Source of the DNA: Acholeplasmataceae bacterium
GTDB taxonomy: Bacteria > Bacillota_I > Bacilli_A > Acholeplasmatales > Acholeplasmataceae
Direction of reading: 5' to 3'
Assembly (NCBI GenBank): GCA_030656435.1
Contig: JAUSOA010000176.1
Coordinates: forward strand, 1-12,179
DNA: 12,179 nucleotides
Shown here: positions 1 through 6,793 of the stretch, piece by piece
Layout of the letters: each line of letters starts with the position of its first letter
Numbering within the stretch: the first letter of the stretch is position 1
The notes under the pieces: model-generated
What the model saw: only the letters and a program-made list of their open reading frames with translations
Database searches by the model: none
What the model was told of the DNA's origin: nothing
Translations under genes and position numbers: made by a program

Positions 1-194
1 ATCCAACATTTACGAATGTATTTGCACATTATGTAGGTCAACAGGCAGGTGCAGCAGTACAGCTCGATTCAGCCTATGTACTCGCTAACTTAACAGGTTT
101 AGATCAAGCATGGTGGACAACGAATTTAAGTGGTATCGGAGGAAGTGGAGACTGGGAATTTGATGTAGTCTCTAAATTCTATCAATTATTATAG
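1..194 (+). CDS. C-terminal fragment of an unidentified protein
   Basis: An open frame enters from the left edge (codons in phase with base 3) and ends at TAG 192-194, leaving about 63 residues. The fragment is rich in Ala, Gly, aromatic residues and Trp (a WW pair, then GDWEFDV) and ends in SKFYQLL. It has no Lys/Arg-rich tail and no evident membrane segment. This composition would suit the end of a secreted or surface protein, but I do not recognise a family. A strong terminator begins 20 bases after the stop, which supports this as a real gene end. The start and any signal peptide are outside the window. Confidence 0.6.
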   Translation, partial: PTFTNVFAHYVGQQAGAAVQLDSAYVLANLTGLDQAWWTTNLSGIGGSGDWEFDVVSKFYQLL

Positions 195-214
195 TTATTA
201 TTAACTAAACTTTA

Positions 215-250
215 AAAGAGTTGCGAGTTTGTTTCGCAACTCTTTTTTTT
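215..250 (+). terminator. Intrinsic terminator after the first gene
   Basis: A perfect 12-bp stem, AAAGAGTTGCGA at 215-226 and TCGCAACTCTTT at 234-245, closes a 7-nt loop and runs into a T-tract that ends at 250. It closes the partial upstream gene and insulates the lipid kinase gene, which starts 45 bases later. Confidence 0.93.
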
Positions 251-262
251 ATTTCTTTTTCG

Positions 263-271
263 TGTTAAAAT
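263..271 (+). promoter_or_regulatory. Extended -10 promoter for the lipid kinase gene
   Basis: TG-T-TAAAAT at 263-271 matches the extended -10 pattern. No good -35 is visible because the expected position falls in the terminator T-tract. The predicted transcription start near 278 leaves a leader of about 17 nt that holds only the AAGGGG-type ribosome binding site. Confidence 0.45.
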
Positions 272-294
272 AGCCACAAGGGGAAAAGGTACTT

Positions 295-1197
295 ATGAAA
301 TTTTTACTATTATATAATCCAGTAAGTGGGAGATCGAATTTCAAAATTCATCTTCAAGAAATTAAAGAATTATTCGCTAAAACGAGTCACAGTCTTGAGA
401 TCTATGAATCAAAAGCAGCGCACGATTTAGACCATGTTGCATTAGAGGAATCCTCAAACTATGACGTTTTTTTAGTTGCAGGTGGTGATGGGACACTCAA
501 TGAAGTCCTTAATGGTGTCATGAGAGCAAGTAAGAAGCCATCCCTTGCTGTTTTACCAAGTGGTACAGCAAACGATACTGCAGCGATTCTAGGCATTAAT
601 AAGAGCATTAAAAGATCGCTCGACATCTATTTTAATGAAACTCCAGTGATGATGGATGTGAATCAAATCAATGAACAATATTTCTTATATACTGCTGCAT
701 CTGGTCTTATGACTAGAGTTTCCTATGATGTTTCTAGAAGACATATCAAGAAGTATGGATATATAGCTTACATGATAGCCGCAGTTAAAGATTTATCCAA
801 TGATTATCGATATCCTTTGCGTGTTAAATATGGAGATAACCAAACTGTATCAATTGAATGCGCGATGGTTTTAGGCTTGTCATCAAATAGAGTTGGTGGG
901 ATGAGATTGAATAATTTCTCGCACTCCAAATTAAACGATGGGTTATTCGAACTCAGATTCTTTAAGAGAGTCAAATCATTTTGGAGATTTAGATTATTAT
1001 CATCGTTTATTCGTGGTGGGAAGAAGTTAAGAGAAGATCTACAAATTGCATCAAGCCGATTTGAAATAGAAACAAGCTCTAATGTGGATTGGAATGCCGA
1101 TGGAGAGTTTTCTTGCAAGGGTAGCGTAGTGATACAAACACATAAAGAAGCTATTTCTGTCTATGCCAGCCGTAAGGTTAAGAAGAAGTGTTTCTAA
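295..1197 (+). CDS. Diacylglycerol kinase family lipid kinase (YegS/DgkB-like)
   Basis: This 300-residue soluble protein has the length and layout of the bacterial lipid kinase family with a DAGK catalytic domain, which transfers phosphate from ATP to diacylglycerol or a related membrane lipid at the inner face of the membrane. Seen motifs are the N-terminal strand and turn YNPVSGR (7-13), the nucleotide-binding loop GGDGTLNEVLNG (63-74), PSGTANDTA (88-96, normally PxGTxNDFA) and the C-terminal DGE (269-271). Start choice: ATG 295 is preceded by AAGGGGAA at 278-285 and AAAAGGT at 284-290. The gene stands alone between a terminator and the next promoter. Substrate cannot be told from sequence; DgkB-type recycling of diacylglycerol is the usual role in Firmicutes, but a YegS-like or sphingoid lipid kinase activity cannot be excluded. 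Confidence 0.9.
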   Translation: MKFLLLYNPVSGRSNFKIHLQEIKELFAKTSHSLEIYESKAAHDLDHVALEESSNYDVFLVAGGDGTLNEVLNGVMRASKKPSLAVLPSGTANDTAAILGINKSIKRSLDIYFNETPVMMDVNQINEQYFLYTAASGLMTRVSYDVSRRHIKKYGYIAYMIAAVKDLSNDYRYPLRVKYGDNQTVSIECAMVLGLSSNRVGGMRLNNFSHSKLNDGLFELRFFKRVKSFWRFRLLSSFIRGGKKLREDLQIASSRFEIETSSNVDWNADGEFSCKGSVVIQTHKEAISVYASRKVKKKCF

Positions 1198-1277
1198 ATC
1201 AATGATTGAGTAAAAATGAGTTGAACAAAGTACATATCGTTATATTTGTTAGTATTGATGTATATTTTTTTTCTTTG

Positions 1278-1286
1278 TGATAGAAT
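1278..1286 (+). promoter_or_regulatory. Extended -10 promoter for the 1311 membrane protein gene
   Basis: TG-A-TAGAAT at 1278-1286 fits the extended -10 pattern. A TTGATG at 1255-1260 is present, but its 20-nt spacing is too long for a standard -35. The predicted transcription start near 1293 leaves an 18-nt leader with AAGGGGG at 1298-1304. No terminator separates this gene from the lipid kinase gene, so readthrough from upstream is also possible. Confidence 0.45.
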
Positions 1287-1310
1287 AAATATAATTAAGG
1301 GGGCGAGTTT

Positions 1311-2381
1311 ATGAAATTTTTTAGAAAATATGCACATACTATTCTTTTTCTCGTTGGATTAATCTATATGTTTTTTATTGTCATCAACTCCGTTATAGAG
1401 CATATTATATTGAGATGGGGAGCGCAAAATCTGCTTTTTTCAACCAGTTATCACTTGTTTAGCTATATGACATTTACATGGTATCAGTCTCTCAATATAT
1501 TTTGGATTATGATTTATGTATTGTTAATCATCGTCACTTTTCCAAGGAATATGGCATCTAATAAAACCGATGAAATTATTCCACTAACCATTGGATTTCT
1601 TATTGGTTGCTATTTGACACCCATAGTAAGTATTATTACTGGTCGAGTGACATTTCGATTAATCAGCTATATTGAACATATTAGCATTATTGCACTACTC
1701 CTACTTCTGATCTTCTATGCTCGAAAATCTTTTTCATTCACAAAGAAAGAGTCCAATAGGATGAAGTTTGTTTTTCTAGGTATCGCTTCACTTACTTTTT
1801 TATACCGTTTTATTTCTTGGAATCTTATTGGAGGACATTCATCAATCTATGGATACTCTCTTTTGGGAGGTTTATTGATTTCTGGAATACTCATCTTTGT
1901 TATTCTAAATAAGGAGACCATAGAAGTAAATCAATCAAAGGATGCTTTATTGTATGGCTCTTTTAAGTTGGTTATTATTGCGTCAATTGTATATTTCCTT
2001 AAATTCGCAACAAATTATTGGTTACCTGGACTTGGTGGATTGAATTTAATTTTTGTGCCAATTGAGATATCAATGAGAACATTGTTTATTCACATGCTGG
2101 CGTTGTGTTTTTATAGTTGGATTATTTTTAGAAGTATCTTTAATGTTTACAATATCAGAAAAGCTTATTATGCAATTTCTATAGCATTACCAGTCATGTG
2201 GATTATTTTTGGCCTTCTTTCTATTCATATTTATCCAGGATATTTTATCTTTTCAATTCCTGTTTATTCTATGATTATTTTCGGGTTCGTATTGCTATAT
2301 AAAGATATTAGCTTCTTAATCAATGAAAGAAGATGGAATTTGCAACTTAAGCAAACCATTGAATTGACTCAGTACAATTAA
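1311..2381 (+). CDS. Polytopic membrane protein of unknown function
   Basis: I do not recognise this 356-residue protein. It is strongly hydrophobic, with about ten likely membrane helices (roughly 9-28, 62-78, 90-110, 118-137, 150-168, 176-198, 213-231, 252-272, 284-306 and 311-331). The N-terminus is basic (MKFFRKYAH). A hydrophilic loop lies at about 138-150 and the C-terminal tail at 335-356 is charged and probably cytoplasmic. No catalytic or transport motif is visible. ATG 1311 is supported by AAGGGGGCGAG at 1298-1308. It lies 113 bases after the lipid kinase gene and is closed by its own terminator. A sensor or transporter-like role is possible but nothing in the sequence decides it. 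Confidence 0.82.
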   Translation: MKFFRKYAHTILFLVGLIYMFFIVINSVIEHIILRWGAQNLLFSTSYHLFSYMTFTWYQSLNIFWIMIYVLLIIVTFPRNMASNKTDEIIPLTIGFLIGCYLTPIVSIITGRVTFRLISYIEHISIIALLLLLIFYARKSFSFTKKESNRMKFVFLGIASLTFLYRFISWNLIGGHSSIYGYSLLGGLLISGILIFVILNKETIEVNQSKDALLYGSFKLVIIASIVYFLKFATNYWLPGLGGLNLIFVPIEISMRTLFIHMLALCFYSWIIFRSIFNVYNIRKAYYAISIALPVMWIIFGLLSIHIYPGYFIFSIPVYSMIIFGFVLLYKDISFLINERRWNLQLKQTIELTQYN

Positions 2382-2421
2382 TATAAAGATTTATACGAGA
2401 AAATTTCAACAAGAAAACATG

Positions 2422-2457
2422 AAAGACTGAAACCGAAAAGAGTTTTAGTCTTTTTTT
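2422..2457 (+). terminator. Intrinsic terminator after the 1311 gene
   Basis: AAAGACTGAAAC (2422-2433) pairs with GTTTTAGTCTTT (2442-2453) over 12 positions including one G-T wobble. The loop is 8 nt and a run of seven T bases follows (2451-2457). It ends the transcript of the polytopic membrane protein. Confidence 0.88.
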
Positions 2458-2556
2458 CTCGTTATCAACCATAAAAGCATCTATTAAGTGAAATAACACA
2501 CAATCCGTAACAACTAGTCAATCCTTCTTATTATGGTAAGGTTAAGATAGACATTG

Positions 2557-2576
2557 CGTAAACATCAATATTTACG
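2557..2576 (+). promoter_or_regulatory. Inverted repeat upstream of the superoxide dismutase gene, possible operator
   Basis: CGTAAA (2557-2562) and TTTACG (2571-2576) form a perfect 6-bp inverted repeat with an 8-nt centre. It ends 11 bases before the TAAGGAGA ribosome binding site (2587-2594) of the superoxide dismutase gene. It could be a repressor site or a weak leader hairpin. I could not find a convincing -35/-10 pair in 2458-2598, so the promoter of this gene remains unassigned. Confidence 0.3.
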
Positions 2577-2598
2577 ATTGATCACTTAAGGAGACCAT

Positions 2599-3330
2599 AT
2601 GAAAATTTTAAAGAGAAATAAAGTATTTAAAGTATTAACCATCATCTTATCACTAGGACTAATGTTTACAATCATGGGATGCACAAATGCAGAAGACACA
2701 AATAATGACCCAATAACAGGGACTGGCATGAGTTTTGAACTGCCAGAACTAGGATACGCATACGATTCACTCGAACCATTTATCGATGCAGAAACAATGG
2801 AGATACATTATAGTAAGCATTTCGAGGGTTATAAAAATAATTTAAATATCGCGTTAGCCAAGCATCCAGAGTTCAATAAACCATTGGAAGCTATGTTAGC
2901 TGATTTATCATTAGTACCTAAAGATATTCGAACAGCAGTTCAAAATCATGGTGGAGGGTATTTCAATCATGCATTATACTTTAGTATCTTAAAGATTAAT
3001 GATGGTCAAACACCTAATGGTGAATTAGGAGCGGCAATTAGCATATACTTCGGATCATTTGAAGAGTTTAAGGAAGCATTCTCAACTGCAGCAGCTTCTC
3101 ATTTTGGTAGTGGTTGGGTATGGTTAATCGTAACCGATAATGGATTAAAAATAGTTTCAACAGCAAACCAGGACACACCACTTGATCAAGGGATACCAAT
3201 TCTTAATATTGATATTTGGGAGCATGCCTATTACTTAAATTATCAAAACCGTCGTGCAGAATATATTACATCGTTCTTTAGTGTTATCAATTGGGACAAA
3301 GTTGAAGAACTATATTTAGCAACAAAGTAG
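2599..3330 (+). CDS. sodA: Superoxide dismutase (Mn/Fe family), predicted lipoprotein
   Basis: The protein catalyses dismutation of superoxide to oxygen and hydrogen peroxide. Residues 44-240 align throughout with the Mn/Fe superoxide dismutase fold. Metal ligands are intact: His70, His124, Asp205 (in DIWEH) and His209. The gateway pair His74 and Tyr78, and the Glu208-Tyr dimer bridge region, are also kept. Gly120 and Gln191 (STANQDTP) are the pattern typical of Mn-type enzymes. Unusually, residues 1-27 form a basic, hydrophobic signal peptide ending in IMGC with Cys28 as lipidation site, so the enzyme should be anchored outside the membrane by a linker of about 15 residues. The Trp usually found four residues after the second ligand is Phe128. 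ATG 2599 has AAGGAG at 2588-2593. The gene is monocistronic and converges on the next gene. Confidence 0.95.
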   Translation: MKILKRNKVFKVLTIILSLGLMFTIMGCTNAEDTNNDPITGTGMSFELPELGYAYDSLEPFIDAETMEIHYSKHFEGYKNNLNIALAKHPEFNKPLEAMLADLSLVPKDIRTAVQNHGGGYFNHALYFSILKINDGQTPNGELGAAISIYFGSFEEFKEAFSTAAASHFGSGWVWLIVTDNGLKIVSTANQDTPLDQGIPILNIDIWEHAYYLNYQNRRAEYITSFFSVINWDKVEELYLATK

Positions 3331-3355
3331 TTAGAAAATAATCTAGATAATGCAC

Positions 3356-3390
3356 AAAAAAGAGTTTATGGATTCCATAAACTCTTTTTT
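3356..3390. terminator. Bidirectional terminator between convergent genes
   Basis: A 16-bp perfect inverted repeat (3356-3371 and 3375-3390) surrounds a 3-nt loop. It begins with six A and ends with six T, so it gives a stem plus U-run when transcribed in either direction. It serves the superoxide dismutase gene on the plus strand and the baeRF3 gene on the minus strand. Confidence 0.92.
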
Positions 3391-3434
3391 AATATTTTTT
3401 TTATAACAAGAGGTATAAAATATAACTCTTTTTA

Positions 3435-4583
3435 TTAGTATCTAAAAATCGCTGCAATTCCTGATTCTGTAGGCATTTTATCTTTACTCAAGATAAAGAC
3501 TTCTCCACTTCTATCTAACGTGAATTGAGCCAAGTCATCCAATATATCATCAAATTCAGGGTCACTTAACTTTTTAATAATCATCTTTTTATGGATAGGA
3601 TCAATCTTACCAGGAATAATTTTGTTTTCCTCGATAAGAAGTGTTTCAACACGACCATCCACAACCGCAGAAAGAATATCTATGAGTTGATCAGAGCTTT
3701 TTTCGTCAGATCTAAACTGATGAAATTGGTTAATTGATTTTTCTACTTTTTTATTAAAAGTATTTTTAGCATAGGAAGTAAGTTGTTTTACCAATTCATC
3801 TTTTTCCAGAGTATCAAAAGTTCCAGCGATACCCTTTTCTTCTAGATATTGATTGCTAGAAAGTCCAATAAATAAAGAATGGTGTTCAATAGGAGCTAGA
3901 AGAATCAATGGCAATTTAGAAACCTTAGAAATGTTTTCATTAACGATTGAATCTACACGTCTGAAAAATCTTTCTAAATCAATTTCTATTTCATCCTTTT
4001 TCCCACCATGTCCGTGGAATGTTGATTTACCCGATGCTCCGCCGTAGGTACCATGAGTTTGGTAGGCATCTGTTAATTCAGTGCCTAAAATTGCATCCTT
4101 AGTTGTTTGAATACCTTCACCGAGTTCAGCTCTTTCAACTTGATATGGATTACCATTTAAAATTTGAAATGACTGACCATCTAAATCTAAGATTTGATAG
4201 TTTTGCATAAATTGATGATATTGAATTAAAGGTTTAATATGAAAGCTATCTGCAACTACAGCAAGTGTGTGAGTTGGAGCTTTCAAGTGGTAAATAATAC
4301 ATTCATCTAATGTCGCGAATAATGCGATTCCGTCAATTGTATGACTCCAAAATGTACTTTCGTTCTCAATTTTTGAAAACATCTCTAGTAAAGGTTGAAT
4401 CTCATCCTTTGAATATTTCTCCTTGAGTGAAGACTCAACAGCCTTAATTAAGTTTTTGAATACTAGTGCGTCCCGTTTGTTATCGGGTAAGTGTCTTGAT
4501 GTTTCTTGATAAATGGAGATCAGCGGTGCCTTCTTGTCTGTAAAAAATGGATTCGGGAATGTATCAACGATTTTATAGTTCAT
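3435..4583 (-). CDS. baeRF3-family protein (bacterial homologue of archaeo-eukaryotic release factors)
   Basis: The 382-residue product matches the baeRF3 family, bacterial proteins related to archaeal/eukaryotic peptide-chain release factors and proposed to act at the ribosome, perhaps in rescue; the function is not established. Recognisable points are LISIYQ (21-26), the FHIKPL segment (114-119), the glycine-rich FHGHGGKKDE loop (189-198), FFRRVD (206-211) and the C-terminal GIAAIFRY (375-382). It is soluble, without signal peptide. I chose ATG 4583: GAGAGGAT lies at 4593-4600 on the minus strand, at normal spacing. A longer frame could begin at TTG 4652 but would cover a leader hairpin and has no ribosome binding site. 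A strong promoter lies about 140 nt upstream, so the leader is long and structured. The gene stands alone, convergent with the superoxide dismutase gene. Confidence 0.85.
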   Translation of the reverse strand: MNYKIVDTFPNPFFTDKKAPLISIYQETSRHLPDNKRDALVFKNLIKAVESSLKEKYSKDEIQPLLEMFSKIENESTFWSHTIDGIALFATLDECIIYHLKAPTHTLAVVADSFHIKPLIQYHQFMQNYQILDLDGQSFQILNGNPYQVERAELGEGIQTTKDAILGTELTDAYQTHGTYGGASGKSTFHGHGGKKDEIEIDLERFFRRVDSIVNENISKVSKLPLILLAPIEHHSLFIGLSSNQYLEEKGIAGTFDTLEKDELVKQLTSYAKNTFNKKVEKSINQFHQFRSDEKSSDQLIDILSAVVDGRVETLLIEENKIIPGKIDPIHKKMIIKKLSDPEFDDILDDLAQFTLDRSGEVFILSKDKMPTESGIAAIFRY

Positions 4584-4624
4584 ATATAAATCATCCTCTC
4601 TTTTTTCAAGTCTGGCATGTGAAT

Positions 4625-4648
4625 AAAAAGCCGACCTTTTTTCGGTCG
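4625..4648 (-). promoter_or_regulatory. Leader hairpin with T-run before baeRF3, possible attenuator
   Basis: Read on the minus strand, CGACC (4648-4644) pairs with GGTCG (4636-4632) around a 7-nt loop, and GCTTTTT follows at once. The unit lies between the promoter (4732-4761) and the start codon (4583), so it would act on this gene's own transcript. The stem is only 5 bp. GGTCG further upstream in the same leader (plus coordinates 4715-4719) can pair with the same CGACC arm, giving a possible antiterminator. Confidence 0.4.
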
Positions 4649-4660
4649 TCAATAGATTTG

Positions 4661-4698
4661 TGTATTCAAGACATATGATTGTAGAAAGATTGAATACA
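4661..4698 (-). repeat. Inverted repeat in the baeRF3 leader
   Basis: TGTATTCAA (4661-4669) and TTGAATACA (4690-4698) are a perfect 9-bp inverted repeat with a 20-nt loop. It lies downstream of the minus-strand promoter and just upstream of the T-run hairpin, so it would form a second stem in the same leader RNA. It could instead be a protein binding site. Confidence 0.5.
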
Positions 4699-4731
4699 GT
4701 TGCTATCTATGAAGCGACCATAACATCACTT

Positions 4732-4761
4732 ATTATACCATAACAATCATCATTTGGTCAA
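4732..4761 (-). promoter_or_regulatory. Sigma-A-type promoter for baeRF3
   Basis: On the minus strand TTGACC (4761-4756) and a consensus TATAAT (4737-4732) are 18 bp apart, and TGG directly precedes TATAAT, giving an extended -10 as well. Transcription should start near 4725, about 140 nt before the start codon. This is the best-matching promoter in the window. Confidence 0.8.
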
Positions 4762-4927
4762 AATCACATATCGTTTTGATCATCTGAGTTTAGTTTAGCA
4801 TGGACTATGTGATTATCCTTGTATATAGTAGCGAATTGATAGTCTTCTTGATAGGTGCAAGTTTTTCTTTTTACTATTTAAATTGACTCTAAATAATATA
4901 TAGATGCTTGAAGTGACAAGATTTTTC

Positions 4928-4957
4928 TAAAATTGAAAATTAAGTAAAATTGAAAAT
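4928..4957 (+). repeat. Two 13-bp direct repeats at the Lgt-like gene promoter
   Basis: TAAAATTGAAAAT occurs at 4928-4940 and again at 4945-4957, a period of 17 bp. The second copy contains TTGAAA, which overlaps the -35 region of the following promoter. This may be a regulator site or only AT-rich duplication. Confidence 0.45.
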
Positions 4958-4972
4958 AATAGAGGCTAGATA

Positions 4973-4981
4973 TGATAAAAT
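4973..4981 (+). promoter_or_regulatory. Extended -10 promoter for the Lgt-like gene
   Basis: TG-A-TAAAAT at 4973-4981 fits the extended -10 pattern. TTGAAA at 4950-4955 is 20 bp upstream, which is long for a -35. A start near 4988 leaves a leader of about 19 nt with AAGGAG at 4991-4996. In 4653-5006 I see the two promoters, the baeRF3 leader elements and these repeats, but no gene. Confidence 0.5.
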
Positions 4982-5006
4982 TAGAACAATAAGGAGTTGA
5001 CTAACT

Positions 5007-5801
5007 ATGTATCCGTTCTTGTTTCCGGAAATATTTGGGTATACAATACCTATGTATGATTTACTCATCATTATTGGAGTCTTTTTAATGCTTATCTATG
5101 TTGCCAATCGTTTAGAAAAGAAAGATAACTTTTCAAGACAGCAAACAAATAAAATTTTAGTTTTAATTGCTATAAGTCTAGTGTTTGCACTCTTTTTCTC
5201 GTTTATATTGGATGGAATATTTCATTCTATTAAAGAAGGAGAATTAGAGTTTGGTTCAATCAATTTCTTAGGTGGTTTGATTGGTGGATTTGCTTCCTTC
5301 CTATTTTTGATGAAGCATTTTTATAAGGATGACAATAAGGATATGAAAAAGATCGGCAACACAGTAATTACTGGTGTAGTACTTGCTCATGCTTTTGGCA
5401 GAATTGGATGCTTTTGTGCAGGATGTTGCTTTGGTATACCTACAGAATCTTATTTAGGTGTAATATTCCCTCATGGACATGCACATACTCTCTATCCAGA
5501 TGTATCTGTTTACCCAACACAATTATTTGAAGCAATATTCTTATTCATACTTTTCTTTGTATTAATTAAGGTTAAGTCATTTAAGGATAAAGAAGTGCAA
5601 ATCTATTTAATCAGCTACGGTATATGGAGAATTTTCATTGAATTCATACGTGGTGACAATCGTGGTGTTTTATTACCACTATTTAGAACGCAATATAATA
5701 TATTTCCAACACCATCACAATTAATGAGTTTGCTTATGATTATGCTAGGCGTATTCCTTGTTTATAGATATCACAAGGATTCAAAACAAATTAACGCATA
5801 A
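5007..5801 (+). CDS. lgt: Prolipoprotein diacylglyceryl transferase family protein (Lgt-like)
   Basis: Lgt transfers diacylglycerol from phosphatidylglycerol to the lipobox cysteine of prolipoproteins in the cytoplasmic membrane. This 264-residue protein has the right length, about seven hydrophobic segments, and the family landmarks FLGGLIGG (87-94), AHAFGRIGCF (127-136), PTQLFEA (170-176), IEFIRGDN (211-218) and TPSQLMSL (235-242). The signature differs from the classic form: instead of GRxGNFxNGE it reads GRIGCFCAGCCFG (131-143), with a Cys where the conserved Glu normally sits. This GCC(Y/F)G subtype exists in other bacteria and is usually annotated as Lgt family. ATG 5007 has AAGGAG at 4991-4996. 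Two lipoproteins are encoded in the window, which would need lipidation, but whether this subtype does it is unproven. Confidence 0.82.
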   Translation: MYPFLFPEIFGYTIPMYDLLIIIGVFLMLIYVANRLEKKDNFSRQQTNKILVLIAISLVFALFFSFILDGIFHSIKEGELEFGSINFLGGLIGGFASFLFLMKHFYKDDNKDMKKIGNTVITGVVLAHAFGRIGCFCAGCCFGIPTESYLGVIFPHGHAHTLYPDVSVYPTQLFEAIFLFILFFVLIKVKSFKDKEVQIYLISYGIWRIFIEFIRGDNRGVLLPLFRTQYNIFPTPSQLMSLLMIMLGVFLVYRYHKDSKQINA

Positions 5802-5811
5802 AAATTAAAAG

Positions 5812-5850
5812 ATGTTAGTGCCAAGCCTTTTGGTATTAACATTATTTTTT
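5812..5850 (+). terminator. Terminator after the Lgt-like gene
   Basis: GTTAGTGCCAA (5814-5824) pairs with TTGGTATTAAC (5830-5840) over 11 positions with two G-T wobbles, loop GCCTT, and the stem can extend by two A-T pairs. TTATTTTTT follows (5842-5850). It begins 10 bases after the Lgt-like stop codon. A longer frame for the next gene (ATG 5812) would overlap this hairpin, so that start is probably wrong. Confidence 0.75.
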
Positions 5851-5871
5851 AACGAAAGAGTGCCAATCAAC

Positions 5872-6666
5872 ATGAACAATGATCAATCGAAAATCCTTAT
5901 ATTTCAAAAGATTTTAATCGTTTTTTTAATTCTCTTAATGGTTTTTTTTATGTTATTCGACTTTAATCTATTTAATCATCCAAAGGATAACTCAATCATA
6001 ACTCGTTCTATTCTCAGGTTCCTTGGTGGAACTGCATTTGTTGTTATGTTGATTAGCTTTGGTTATTCATCTATATTAAGCTTTAAAAATGTCAAGAAAT
6101 CATTACTTATTATGATTCCTGCATTCATCATCTCAATCAACAACTTTCCCATTATCGCATACTTAAGTGGAAGAACTACCCTGACGGAGCCTATTTATCG
6201 CGTCTATCTATTTCTTATCGAATGTTTGAGTGTTGGATTCTTTGAAGAGATTTTATTCAGGGGTATTATACTTATGTTTCTAGTGAAGAAACTAGAGCAT
6301 GTGAAAAATGGTTTATTGATATCTATTGTTCTCTCTTCTTTAATGTTTGGATTCATTCATATACTTAACCTATATAGTGGAGCAAGTGTGAGTAGCACTT
6401 TTCTTCAAATTGGGTATTCATTTCTAATTGGGATGATGTGGGCTGTAATGTTTCTTAAAACTGGAAACCTTTGGTTAGTCATGCTGTTGCATGCAACGTT
6501 TAATTTCTTTGGTCAAGTGATGTTTTATCTTGGTAGAGTTGATGGAAGATATGATATATATACGATTGGTATTACTGCATTATTTGCTGGAATAGCTGCT
6601 GCTTATACTTATGTGATTTACAGACAAATGACTGAAAAACCAATTCATGATTTGAAATCTCTATAG
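5872..6666 (+). CDS. CPBP (CAAX protease/Abi) family intramembrane metalloprotease
   Basis: This 264-residue membrane protein has the three CPBP motifs: FFEEILFR (Glu125, Glu126, Arg130), FGFIH (Phe159 to His163) and HATFN (His207, Asn211). The Glu and His residues are those expected to build the active site inside the membrane. Family members cleave prenylated or other membrane substrates, or act in bacteriocin self-immunity; the substrate here is unknown. About seven to eight hydrophobic segments are visible. I chose ATG 5872, preceded by a weak AAAGAG at 5855-5860, because the in-frame ATG 5812 has no ribosome binding site and lies in the terminator of the preceding gene. No promoter is evident in the short gap, so expression may depend on readthrough. 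The real start is the least certain part. Confidence 0.85.
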   Translation: MNNDQSKILIFQKILIVFLILLMVFFMLFDFNLFNHPKDNSIITRSILRFLGGTAFVVMLISFGYSSILSFKNVKKSLLIMIPAFIISINNFPIIAYLSGRTTLTEPIYRVYLFLIECLSVGFFEEILFRGIILMFLVKKLEHVKNGLLISIVLSSLMFGFIHILNLYSGASVSSTFLQIGYSFLIGMMWAVMFLKTGNLWLVMLLHATFNFFGQVMFYLGRVDGRYDIYTIGITALFAGIAAAYTYVIYRQMTEKPIHDLKSL

Positions 6667-6768
6667 AAGTGATGATTTTTTAAAATGTTTATCTTGCCAC
6701 ATCTTGGGCAGATGAGCATTTTATTTATAGATAGTTTGAAAATTTATGGCAATATATTTTTTCAGTAT

Positions 6769-6790
6769 TGTATAATAAACGTATTATACA
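6769..6790 (+). promoter_or_regulatory. 22-nt palindrome on a consensus -10 box
   Basis: TGTATAATA (6769-6777), centre AACG, TATTATACA (6782-6790) is a perfect 9-bp inverted repeat. TATAAT at 6771-6776 is a consensus -10 for the gene at 6884; the -35 is weak (ATGGCA at 6746-6751, spacing 19). By symmetry the other strand carries the same -10. A dimeric repressor bound here would block the promoter. The predicted transcript start near 6784 gives a leader of about 100 nt. Confidence 0.6.
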
Positions 6791-6793
6791 TGC

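Noticed and set aside
804..1118. Minus-strand open frame inside the lipid kinase gene
   Set aside because: It lies wholly within a well-supported gene on the other strand and has no recognisable domain.
4584..4652. N-terminal extension of baeRF3 starting at TTG 4652
   Set aside because: It has no ribosome binding site and covers a leader hairpin, and ATG 4583 has a well-spaced GAGAGGAT. The family region also begins after this point.
4676..4744. Small plus-strand frame of 22 codons in the baeRF3 leader region
   Set aside because: No ribosome binding site, no promoter in that direction, and it overlaps the minus-strand promoter.
5812..5871. Start of the CPBP gene at ATG 5812
   Set aside because: The codons lie in a terminator hairpin and no ribosome binding site precedes the ATG.
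6700..6714. CATCT/AGATG hairpin after the CPBP gene as a terminator
   Set aside because: The stem is only 5 bp and is not followed by a T-run, so it was not listed as a terminator.
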